Shown here one piece after another: positions 1 through 7,583 of a stretch of 64,000 nucleotides of DNA. Made by a program: the position numbers and the translations under genes. Source of the stretch: JACQZU01 sp041908165 (lineage in GTDB: Bacteria; Acidobacteriota; Holophagae; Holophagales; Holophagaceae). The notes under the pieces were generated by a model. That model was given only the letters and a program-made list of their open reading frames with translations. It made no database searches and was not told the DNA's origin. Location of the stretch: NCBI GenBank assembly GCA_041908165.1, contig JAYRFV010000042.1:87202-151201 (forward strand), given 5' to 3'. How positions within the stretch are numbered: position 1 is the first letter of the stretch; every line of letters begins with the position of its first letter.

Positions 1-60
1 CGCGCGGTCCGCGACGAGCTGCGCCGGCGCCTCGAGGACCTGGCCGGCGAGGGGCCCTGA
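1..60 (+). CDS. C-terminal end of an unidentified CDS (partial)
   Basis: The first 60 bases read as 19 codons followed by TGA in the frame that starts at base 1. The residues are rich in Arg, Glu and Leu (ending LEDLAGEGP), as in a C-terminal helix. A 28-base gap leads to the next gene on the same strand, which fits a real coding end. Nothing more can be said because the rest lies outside the window. Confidence 0.5.
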   Translation, partial: RAVRDELRRRLEDLAGEGP

Positions 61-88
61 GCGGGGTATCCTGCTGACGGAAGGCCCG

Positions 89-1864
89 ATGGATCCGGAT
101 GCACTGCAGTCAGCCCTGCGCAGGGTCGAGGCGGCCTTCCGCGGCGGCGCGCCGCAGGCCCTCTGGGACGCCTGCGCCGGGCTCCTGGCGCTGGCCCCCG
201 GCCACCCCGCGGGCCTGAACCTGGCCGGCCTGGCGGCCCTCCGCCTGGGGCGGGAGGCGGAGGGCCTGGACCTGCTCCGCGAATCGACCCGGCTCGAGCC
301 CGCGAATCCCGCCCTGTGGCTGAACCTCGGCGGGGAGCTGCTGCGCCGGGGCCACCCCGAGGAGGCCCTGTCGGCCTTCCGCCAGCCGGCCCTCCGGGCG
401 ACGCCGGGACCGGCCCTGCTGGGCCAGGGGAACTGCCTGATGGAGCTGGACCACCCCGCCGAGGCGGAGGCCTGCTTCGGCCGGGTGCCGCCGGGCCAGC
501 CGGAATCCCTGCCGGCCCTGCACGCGCGGGCCTCGGCCCTGCTGGTGCTGGGCCGCTGGGGGGCGGCGCGGGACCTGCTCGAGGGCCCCCTGGCGCGCTT
601 CGGCCCGGCGGACTCCACCCGCCTGTTCGCCCTGAACTACGACCCCGCCCTGCCCGCCCGCGCGGTCCTGGCCGCCCCCGCCGCCGGGGGCCGCCGGTTG
701 GGCGGTCCCGCGCCCCCCCCGGTGGACGCCGACCCGGAGCGGCGGCTGCGGATCGGCTACGTCTCGCCGGACTTCCGCCGCCACAGCTGCGCCTTCTTCT
801 TCGAGCCCCTGCTCGAAGCCCACGATCCCGCCGAGGTCGAGGTCTTCCTCTACTCCGAGACGGCCCGCGAGGATGCCACCACCGCCCGCCTGAAGGCGCG
901 CGCCGACCACTGGCGGCCCACGGCGGGCCTCGCCGATGCGGAGGTGGCCGCCATGGTGCGCGCCGACCGCATCGACCTGCTGGTGGACTTGGCCGGGCAC
1001 ACCGCCGGGAACCGCCTGCCGGTCTTCGCCCTCAGGCCCGCGCCCCTGCAGCTCACCTGGCTCGGCTACCCGGGCAGCACCGGCCTCGCCTGCTTCGCCG
1101 GGCGGCTGACCGACGCCTGGGCTGATCCGCCCGAGGCTGATCCGCCCGAGGCTGGTCTGCCCGAAGCTGATCCGCCGGCCACGGAACCGCTGCTCCGGCT
1201 GCCCCACTTCCTCTGCTACGGACCGCCGGAAGCGGCGCCCGCGCCGGGTCCGCCGCCCTGTCTGGGCGGGGGGCCGCCCACCTTCGGCTCCTTCAATGCT
1301 CCGGCCAAGCTGAACGCGGGCGTCCTGGACCTGTGGGCCCGGCTCCTCCAGGAGGTGCCCGGCTCGCGGCTGCTGCTGAAGGGCCGCGGCCTCGGGGCGG
1401 CCGCGGCGCAGGACCCGATCCTCGAAGGGTTCCGGAGCCGCGGCGTCCGCCCGGACCGGATCGCCTGCATGGGCTGGATCCCGGAGGGGGACGCTCCGCT
1501 CTCCGGCTACCGGCTGGTGGACGTGGCCCTCGACCCCTTCCCCTACAACGGCACGACCACCACCTGCGAGGCGCTCTGGATGGGGGTTCCGGTGGTCGTC
1601 CTGGCTGGGGACCGCCACGCCGGCCGGGTGGGCGTCAGCCTGCTGCAGGCGGCCGGGCTGGCGGACTGGGTCGCCGCCTCGGCGGCGGACTACCTGCGGA
1701 TCGCCGCGGGCCTCGCCACGGCGCCGGAACGGCTGGCGGAGCTCCGGACGTCCCTGCGCCCGCGGCTGCAGGCCTCGCCGCTGTGCGACGGCGCGGCCTT
1801 CGCCCGGTCCATGGAGGCCCTCTACCGGCGGCTGTGGCGCGGGGCGGCCGGCGGAGGGGCCTGA
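89..1864 (+). CDS. TPR protein with O-GlcNAc-transferase-like (SPINDLY/OGT, GT41) domain
   Basis: 591 residues. Residues about 1-190 are degenerate tetratricopeptide repeats (paired helices with the GN..A...G.L..A.. pattern). Residues about 220-585 match the GT41 catalytic region: RIGYVSPDFRRHS near 221, DLLVDLAGHTAGNR, LTWLGYPGSTG near 325 and the sugar-nucleotide-binding end FPYNGTTTTCEALWMGVP near 484. This family transfers a sugar from UDP-GlcNAc (or GDP-fucose in SPY) to Ser/Thr; in bacteria the acceptors are usually unknown envelope or flagellar proteins. A 15-bp tandem repeat sits inside the catalytic half (see repeat). It overlaps the next gene by one base (TGATG). The family call is good; substrate and acceptor cannot be told. 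Confidence 0.85.
   Translation: MDPDALQSALRRVEAAFRGGAPQALWDACAGLLALAPGHPAGLNLAGLAALRLGREAEGLDLLRESTRLEPANPALWLNLGGELLRRGHPEEALSAFRQPALRATPGPALLGQGNCLMELDHPAEAEACFGRVPPGQPESLPALHARASALLVLGRWGAARDLLEGPLARFGPADSTRLFALNYDPALPARAVLAAPAAGGRRLGGPAPPPVDADPERRLRIGYVSPDFRRHSCAFFFEPLLEAHDPAEVEVFLYSETAREDATTARLKARADHWRPTAGLADAEVAAMVRADRIDLLVDLAGHTAGNRLPVFALRPAPLQLTWLGYPGSTGLACFAGRLTDAWADPPEADPPEAGLPEADPPATEPLLRLPHFLCYGPPEAAPAPGPPPCLGGGPPTFGSFNAPAKLNAGVLDLWARLLQEVPGSRLLLKGRGLGAAAAQDPILEGFRSRGVRPDRIACMGWIPEGDAPLSGYRLVDVALDPFPYNGTTTTCEALWMGVPVVVLAGDRHAGRVGVSLLQAAGLADWVAASAADYLRIAAGLATAPERLAELRTSLRPRLQASPLCDGAAFARSMEALYRRLWRGAAGGGA
1121..1180 (+). repeat. 15-bp tandem repeat, four units, inside the OGT-like gene
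   Basis: Units at 1121, 1136, 1151 and 1166 follow the pattern GCTGATCCGCCCGAG. The first two are identical; the third and fourth differ at a few bases. They encode ADPPE/AGLPE/ADPPA, a flexible Pro-acidic loop in the glycosyltransferase half. Being a multiple of three, unit number can change without breaking the frame. Confidence 0.8.
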
Positions 1865-2445
1865 TGCACCTGCTGGCGGTCTCCCCGGGCACCGGCTGGG
1901 AACCCGGCCGCTGGCGGGCGGTCCTCGGCGCCGGCATCGACGCCTTGCTGGTCCGGGAGAAGCAGCTGGAGGCCCGGCCCCTGCTGGACCTGGTCCGGCG
2001 GGTCCAGGACCTGTCGCCCGGTCTGGAGCTGTGGGTGGCCGGCCGGCTGGACGTTGCCCTGGCGGCCGGGGCCGGGCTTCACGCGCCGGAGGCCTACCCC
2101 GACCTGGACCCCGCCCTGCTGCCCCTCTCCCGGCCCCTGCACGCCGAGGCCCAGTGGCCGGCCCGGCGCGGGGCCGCGCAGCTGCTGGTGGCCCCGGTCC
2201 ACGCAACGCCGGGCAAGGGCCGGCCCTGGGGCGCGGCCCGGCTGCACCGGTTCCTCGACGGGCTGCCGCCGGAGGGGCCCCGGCTGCTGGCCCTGGGCGG
2301 GGTCGACCCCGCCGCGGCGGGCGGGCTGCGCCATCCTCGCCTGGCCGGCGTCGCCGCCATCCGGGCGCTCTGGGAGGCCCCCGATCCCCGGCGGACCGTG
2401 GACGCCTTCAGGGCGTCCTGGGACGGCCGGCCAGGGCCTGGCTGA
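1864..2445 (+). CDS. Thiamine-phosphate-synthase-like (ThiE/TenI fold) protein
   Basis: 193 residues from the ATG that overlaps the previous stop. The segment LLVREKQLEARPLLDLVRRV near residue 30 matches the ThiE/TenI strand-helix with the LREK motif. The later TPGKGRPWG and LLALGGVDP segments match the phosphate-binding end of the TIM barrel (normally SxxKxxxP and YALGGI). ThiE joins the thiazole and pyrimidine phosphates of thiamine; TenI relatives act as thiazole tautomerases or have unknown roles. The classical ThiE pyrophosphate-site residues are not clearly visible, so this may be a divergent TenI-type protein. Its 3' end overlaps the convergent gene by 38 bases. Confidence 0.6.
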   Translation: MHLLAVSPGTGWEPGRWRAVLGAGIDALLVREKQLEARPLLDLVRRVQDLSPGLELWVAGRLDVALAAGAGLHAPEAYPDLDPALLPLSRPLHAEAQWPARRGAAQLLVAPVHATPGKGRPWGAARLHRFLDGLPPEGPRLLALGGVDPAAAGGLRHPRLAGVAAIRALWEAPDPRRTVDAFRASWDGRPGPG

Positions 2446-3937
2446 GGTCCTCGCGCAACCGCCGCAGCGGTTCGGTCCAGTCGCCGGGCCGGGCCTGCCT
2501 CAGCAGCCGGTGCTCCGGATACCACTCCGTCCGGTCCACCCCCCGCAGCCAGCGCCATTCGGCGGGTTCCGGCAGCAGCAGCCAGACCGGCCGGCCCAGC
2601 GCCCCGGCCAGGTGGGCGACGCTGCTGTCGATGCTCACCACCGCGTCGAGTCCGGCGACGATCGCGGCGGTGTCGGTGAAGTCCAGCACCTCCCCCATCC
2701 AGTCGTGCAGGGCCACCGCCCCCACGCCGCCTTCGGCGCGCTCCTTCTGCAGGGAGACCAGCTGGACCGGGAGGCCCTGCATCGCCTGCAGCAGCGCGGC
2801 CAGCCCGGGGCTGCGGCGGTGGTCGTCCCAGTGCAGGCGGTTGCCGAGCCAGACCAGCCCGACCTTGAAGCCGGCCGCCTCCTCCAGCCGGCTCCGCCAG
2901 GCTTCCTGTGCCGCCGCCGGGACCGTCAGGTAGGGCGTGCGCGGCAGGTCCCGCGGCCGCCAGCCGGTGCGCAGCGGCAGGCTCAGCAGCCAGGTCTGGG
3001 CGTCCACCGGCCCCGGCGGCTCCTGCGGGCCGGTGACGGCCACCGGCCAGCCCTGCGCCGCCAGCAGCCCGAGCAGCGGATTCTGCGAGCCCTGGGGACG
3101 CTGCAGCACGACCTGCACGCCTTCTTCCAGCAGCCGCGCCACGTAGCGGATGAACTGGAAGGTGTCGCCGAGGCCCTGCTCCAGGCGCACGAGCAGGCGC
3201 AGGCCGGGCCGGATCCGGCCGTCCCACTCCGGCGCGAAGTCCTGCATGGGGAAGGCCGGATTGGCGCCGCCGCCGCGGCGGGATTCGTATTCGGCCCAGC
3301 CCTCCGCCCACCGGCCCCGGCCGAGCAGGCTGCAGGCCCAGTGGAACCGCACGTAGGGATCGGCCGGGTGGGCGTCCTTCGCCTGTTCGAAGGCTAGGTC
3401 GGCCTCCTCCAGCCGGCCCTGGTCTTGCAGCAGTTGGGCCCGCTGCAGCAGCGCCTCCCGGCGGGACGGATCCAGGGCCAGCGCACGCCCGGTGGCGGCG
3501 GCGCTCTCCTCGAGCCGGTCCAGGTGCCTCAGGGTGGTGGCCTTCCGGACCCAGAGCGCCGGGTCCAGCGGCGCGAGGGCGGTGGCCTCCTCGAAGAGGG
3601 CGAGGGCCTCGGACTCGCGGCCGAGGAGGTCCAGGGCCATGGCCAGTTCCGACATCGGCTCCACCCAGGCCGGGGCGGCCTGCAGCGCCCGCCGGAAGTG
3701 GAACTCGGCCTGGTCGAAGCGGTTGGCCATGAGGGCCAGCCTGCCCATCTGGAACTGCAGCCGCGGGTGGGCCGGGTGCCGCTGGAGGAGCGAGTAGTAG
3801 CCCTGGCCGGCCGCCGGGACGGCCCCGCGGGCGTGGTCGGCCATCGCCCGGCGCAGGACCTCCAGTTCCTCCGCCGACAGCGCAGGGCCGGGGTCGGTGA
3901 GCGAGGCTGGGGCGTTCAGGGCGGGATCGGGAAGCAT
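2408..3937 (-). CDS. TPR protein with C-terminal GT9-like glycosyltransferase fold
   Basis: 509 residues from ATG at 3937; a TTG three codons upstream is a weaker alternative. The first 250 residues are tetratricopeptide repeats (for example AELAFEQAKDAHPADPYVRFHWA-type pairs). The last about 230 residues resemble heptosyltransferase-like C-terminal domains that often follow TPRs: KVGLVWLGN with the nearby DDHRRSP, then SIDSSVAHLAGALGRPVW, a pattern used to bind a nucleotide sugar. Such proteins are common in GC-rich environmental bacteria and their acceptors are not known. The gene converges with the ThiE-like gene and overlaps it by 38 bases. Confidence 0.7.
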   Translation of the reverse strand: MLPDPALNAPASLTDPGPALSAEELEVLRRAMADHARGAVPAAGQGYYSLLQRHPAHPRLQFQMGRLALMANRFDQAEFHFRRALQAAPAWVEPMSELAMALDLLGRESEALALFEEATALAPLDPALWVRKATTLRHLDRLEESAAATGRALALDPSRREALLQRAQLLQDQGRLEEADLAFEQAKDAHPADPYVRFHWACSLLGRGRWAEGWAEYESRRGGGANPAFPMQDFAPEWDGRIRPGLRLLVRLEQGLGDTFQFIRYVARLLEEGVQVVLQRPQGSQNPLLGLLAAQGWPVAVTGPQEPPGPVDAQTWLLSLPLRTGWRPRDLPRTPYLTVPAAAQEAWRSRLEEAAGFKVGLVWLGNRLHWDDHRRSPGLAALLQAMQGLPVQLVSLQKERAEGGVGAVALHDWMGEVLDFTDTAAIVAGLDAVVSIDSSVAHLAGALGRPVWLLLPEPAEWRWLRGVDRTEWYPEHRLLRQARPGDWTEPLRRLREDLSQALAGRPRTP

Positions 3938-3980
3938 GGGCCTCAACCGGACGGCAGGGCGCAGCGGGCCCTGGACCAGC

Positions 3981-5711
3981 CTATCCCGGTTTCACCGCGC
4001 CCAGGTGCACCGCCAGGGTGCGGCGCAGGTCCTCGGCCCGGAACGGCTTCGCGACGAAGCCGTCCATGCCGCAGGCCAGGCAGCGCTCGCGGTCGCCCTC
4101 CAGGGCGTTGGCGGTCATGGCGACGATCGGCGTGCGCCGGCCCTTCTCGCGCAGCCGCCAGCGGCGGGTGGCCTCATAGCCGTCGAGCACCGGCATCTGG
4201 CAGTCCATGAGCACCAGGTCGAAGCCCTCCTCCAGGCGGCCGAGCGCGGCCAGACCGTCCTCGGCGCGCTCCACCTCGAGGCCGAAGCGCTTCAGGACCA
4301 TCAGCGCCAGCCGCTGGTTCACCGGATTGTCCTCCACCAGCAGCACCCGTCCGGAGAGGGTCCCGGGGGTTTCCCGGGGGGGCTCTGGCGGGGCGACCGC
4401 CGCCGCGGCCAGCGGCAGGGTGAACCCGAAGGTGGAGCCGAAGCCGGCTTCGCTGGTCACCCCGATCCGGCCCCCCATCAGCTCCACCAGCCGCTGGCTG
4501 ATGTAGAGGCCCAGCCCGGTGCCGCCGAAGCGCCGGGACATCGAGGCGTCGGCCTGGCTGAAGGGCCGGAACAGCCGGTCCACCTGGTCCGCGGTCATGC
4601 CGATGCCGGTGTCGGCCACCTCGAAGCGGATGCAGCCCTCGGCCCGGTCCACCCGCAGGCGCACCTCGCCCTGGCCGGTGAACTTCACCGCATTGCCGAG
4701 CAGGTTGTTGAGCACCTGGCGGAGCCGGTTGCCGTCCCCCAGGACGCCCGAGGGGAGCTCCGGGTCCAGGGTCCAGCCCAGCCGGAGGCCCTTCTGCTCG
4801 GCGACCACCTGCTGCAGGCTGGCGACGCCTTTGACCAGGGCGGCCAGGTCGAAGGGGACGCGCTCCACCTCCAGCCGGCCCGCTTCCATCTTGGACACGT
4901 CAAGGATGTCGTTGAGGATCGCCAGCAGGCTCTCGGCGGAATCGCGCACGGTGCCGGCGAGTTTGGCCTGCTCCCGGCCCAGGGGCGTGGCCAGCAGCAG
5001 GTTGGTCATGCCGATCACCCCGTTCATGGGCGTCCGGATCTCGTGGCTCATGTTGGCCAGGAACTCCGACTTGGCGCGGTTGGCCGCCTCGGCTAGGTCG
5101 CGGGCGGCGCCCAGGTCGCGGGTGAGGGTCAGCCGGTCGAGGAACCGGGCCAACTGGTGTCCGATGCTGTCGAGCACCTCCAGGAACACCGGCTCGGCCT
5201 CGAGGAAGGTCTGGCCGAGCGCGAGCAGGCAGCCGCGGGGACCCCGGCTGCAGCGCACCGGCACGGCGAAGGCGGTGCAGCAGTCGCGGCGCAGGGCCTC
5301 CGGCAGGTCGGTGACCTGCTCCAGGTCGAAGCGCCAGAGCACGGCGTCCTGGTCGAGGGCGGCCTCGGCCAGGCCGCCCGGCGGGGGCCGGAAGTCCTTT
5401 CCGTCCACCCCTTCGGGCTCCCCCGGGAAGACGTGCCGGAGGGCCATGCCCTCCTCCCGGCGCTCGACGTAGGCCGCGACCTTCCAGTCGAAGACCGAGC
5501 AGAGCGCCTCCATGATCGCCTCGAAGGCGGCCTCGGCCCGGTCCGCCTCGCTGAGGATGCGGCCCACCGCCACCTGGGCGTTCAACCGGCGGTTGGCGAG
5601 GCGCAGCTCGTTGCGCTGGAACAGGGTGCCCTGCAGCACCTGGTGCATGTCCGCCTGCTCCCGGGCCAGCAGCCGCTCGAGCTCGCCGATGCGCGCCTGG
5701 GCCTCCTCCAT
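3981..5711 (-). CDS. Hybrid histidine kinase (GAF-HisKA-HATPase-REC)
   Basis: 576 residues from ATG 5711. The order is an N-terminal coiled coil (1-45), a GAF-like sensor (about 50-195), a HisKA dimerisation helix with H223 in SHEIRTP, the HATPase N, G1 and G2 boxes (LGNAVKF, DTGIGM, GGTGLGL), then a receiver (about 454-570) with phospho-acceptor D503 in LVLMDCQMP. No membrane segment, so it is a cytoplasmic sensor. It has no Hpt domain. In the same frame upstream of ATG 5711 the reading continues with a protein-like stretch (DDEYLLFGEEAA) to a TGA, while an ATG one base out of frame lies at 5793, next to a run of five G on the + strand (5784-5788). One base fewer in that run would extend the protein by 27 residues, so the true start may be frameshifted. 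The divergent MscS-type gene lies upstream. Confidence 0.88.
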   Translation of the reverse strand: MEEAQARIGELERLLAREQADMHQVLQGTLFQRNELRLANRRLNAQVAVGRILSEADRAEAAFEAIMEALCSVFDWKVAAYVERREEGMALRHVFPGEPEGVDGKDFRPPPGGLAEAALDQDAVLWRFDLEQVTDLPEALRRDCCTAFAVPVRCSRGPRGCLLALGQTFLEAEPVFLEVLDSIGHQLARFLDRLTLTRDLGAARDLAEAANRAKSEFLANMSHEIRTPMNGVIGMTNLLLATPLGREQAKLAGTVRDSAESLLAILNDILDVSKMEAGRLEVERVPFDLAALVKGVASLQQVVAEQKGLRLGWTLDPELPSGVLGDGNRLRQVLNNLLGNAVKFTGQGEVRLRVDRAEGCIRFEVADTGIGMTADQVDRLFRPFSQADASMSRRFGGTGLGLYISQRLVELMGGRIGVTSEAGFGSTFGFTLPLAAAAVAPPEPPRETPGTLSGRVLLVEDNPVNQRLALMVLKRFGLEVERAEDGLAALGRLEEGFDLVLMDCQMPVLDGYEATRRWRLREKGRRTPIVAMTANALEGDRERCLACGMDGFVAKPFRAEDLRRTLAVHLGAVKPG

Positions 5712-5887
5712 GGAGGCGGGCTCGGCGCGGGCCGGGGCGGCCGGCGCGGCCTCCTCTCCGAAGAGCAGGTACTCGTCGTCCCTGGGGGTTCATCCTGGAA
5801 CGCATCGGCAGGTGGCCCTGCGGCCTCCAGTCCGGGCTTCCCAGGGTCTACACTGACCCGGGCGGCCCCCCTCGACGAGGTGAACCG

Positions 5888-7315
5888 GTGTTTCGCGACC
5901 TGCACCAGCGCGTCAGCCCGCAGCGGCGCATCCTCGCCTGGGTGATCCTGGCGGCCCTGCTGGCCGCCAGCGCCTTCTACGCGCCCCGGCTGTCCGGCAA
6001 CCCGGCCATCCTGCGGCTGTCCCAGACCGTCTTCTGGGGCGCGGTGTCCTTCCTGGCGGTGCGGGCCGGCATCTGGCTGCTCGTCGACCCCCTGCTCCGC
6101 CAGCGGCAGGCCGCCACCCCGGGCTTCGCCCGCGACATCCTGGTGTTCGCCCTCTACGCCGTGGCCGTGGGCGGCGTGCTCCGCCACGCGCTGGGCGTGA
6201 GCCTCCTGCAGCTGCTGGGCACCGGCGCGATCGTCGCCGCCGTGGTCGGCCTGTCCCTGCAGGAGGTGCTCGGCAACCTGTTCGCCGGCATCAGCCTGCA
6301 CCTCGACCCGAGCTTCCAGGAGGGGGACTGGATCGAGGTGTCCGGCACGCTGCGCGGCGGCAGCGGCCGCGAGACCTACGTCGGCCAGGTGGAGGCCATG
6401 ACCTGGCGCACCGTGCAGATGCGCACGGAGAACGGCGATACCGACATCTTCCCGAACCGGGTGCTGGCCCAGGCGGTGGTCACCAACCTCTACGCCCCCG
6501 CCGGCTTCCACCGGCGCACCACGCGGGTGGTGGTGGAACCGCATCCGGACCTGCATGTCGCCGTGGGCAAGCTCACCCTCGCCCTCGCGGGGATCCCCCA
6601 TGTTCCGGAGCACCGGCCCGAGGTGGTGGTCTGGGGCTCGGACCTGGGCGGTGCCGTGCTGGAGCTCCGGGTCTGGGCGCTCGGGTTCCGGCATGGCCGG
6701 GCGGCGGTCTTCCAGGCCTCGCGGCTGGCCGCCTCCGTCCTCACCCGGGAAGGCTTCGCCCTGCTCGGGCCCTGCGGGCCGACCGCGCCGCACCGGCAGG
6801 CGCCCCAGCCCAGCGACGACCTGATGGACGACCTGGTCGCGCGCCTGCGGCTGCCGGGACACTGGTCCCAGGACCTGCGGGCCCACCTGCACCTGAGGAA
6901 GCTGGCCCCGGGCGAAGGGGTGATCCGCGAGGGCGATCCGGGGCAGTCCCTGTTCGCGGTGGTCCGGGGCACCCTGCACGTGGTCCGCGCGGTCGAGCGC
7001 ACCGAGCCCTACACCGGCCTGTTCTGGGAGGTGGTGGCCGTGCTCGGCCCGGGCGAGTGGTTCGGCGAGGCCTCCCTGCTCACCGGGGCGCCCCGCAACG
7101 CCACCGTGGTCGCCGCCGAGGAGGCCCTGCTGGTGGAGATCCCCAAGGCGGGCTTCGAGGCCAGCCTGAAGCGGGAACCGGAACTGGTGGAGCGGCTCGT
7201 GGACCTGATGGAATCCCGGCAGGCGCCCGAGGAGCGCCCCACCGAGACCCGCCGCGACCTCGCCCGGCAGGCCTGGATGCGACAGATCCGCACCTGGTTC
7301 AGCATCGGCGGATAA
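5888..7315 (+). CDS. MscS-family mechanosensitive channel with C-terminal cyclic-nucleotide-binding-like domain
   Basis: 475 residues from GTG 5888, with GAGG seven bases upstream. Three to four hydrophobic helices occupy residues about 15-120. The pore helix and beta domain follow (GAIVAAVVGLSLQEVLGNLF, then GDWIEVSG and the DGDTDIFPN-like segment), as in MscS. Residues about 325-450 form a cNMP-binding/Crp-type beta roll (VIREGDPGQSLFAVVRG, GEWFGEASLLTGAPRNATV), the FGE..LL....RxATV pattern that binds a cyclic nucleotide phosphate. The channel would release solutes on membrane tension and could be tuned by a nucleotide. Which nucleotide is bound cannot be read. Confidence 0.88.
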   Translation: MFRDLHQRVSPQRRILAWVILAALLAASAFYAPRLSGNPAILRLSQTVFWGAVSFLAVRAGIWLLVDPLLRQRQAATPGFARDILVFALYAVAVGGVLRHALGVSLLQLLGTGAIVAAVVGLSLQEVLGNLFAGISLHLDPSFQEGDWIEVSGTLRGGSGRETYVGQVEAMTWRTVQMRTENGDTDIFPNRVLAQAVVTNLYAPAGFHRRTTRVVVEPHPDLHVAVGKLTLALAGIPHVPEHRPEVVVWGSDLGGAVLELRVWALGFRHGRAAVFQASRLAASVLTREGFALLGPCGPTAPHRQAPQPSDDLMDDLVARLRLPGHWSQDLRAHLHLRKLAPGEGVIREGDPGQSLFAVVRGTLHVVRAVERTEPYTGLFWEVVAVLGPGEWFGEASLLTGAPRNATVVAAEEALLVEIPKAGFEASLKREPELVERLVDLMESRQAPEERPTETRRDLARQAWMRQIRTWFSIGG

Positions 7316-7334
7316 TGGTGCCGGGGGTGCGGCC

Positions 7335-7583
7335 ATGGACATACCGGAGGACATCCAGGCCCTGGTGGACCAGTTCGGGGAGGCGCTGGTGGAGGCCGTG
7401 GTGCGCGACGCCCGCGGCCAGGAGCTTGCGGCCCGCCTGCAGGAGCGCGGCTACGACCTCGCTCTGGCGGTGGAGGCCACCCTCAGCCTGACCCTCCGGC
7501 GGCCGGAGGGTGAGGACGCGCCGGCGGACTTCTCCGCCGAGGACCGGGCCTTCCTGCACACCTTCAAGATCTCCCTCGAATGA
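7335..7583 (+). CDS. Small conserved-looking hypothetical protein upstream of rlmN
   Basis: 82 residues, acidic, helical, no signal peptide or membrane segment (MDIPEDIQALVDQFGEAL at the start). Its stop overlaps the rlmN start as ATGA, so the two are translationally coupled. It lies 19 bases after the MscS-type gene on the same strand. I do not recognise the family. The third-position GC bias matches the neighbours, which supports it being coding. Confidence 0.65.
   Translation: MDIPEDIQALVDQFGEALVEAVVRDARGQELAARLQERGYDLALAVEATLSLTLRRPEGEDAPADFSAEDRAFLHTFKISLE

Noticed and set aside
110..2206. Large minus-strand frame over the OGT-like gene
   Set aside because: Arg/Pro/Gly-rich antisense shadow; the + strand has clear family motifs.
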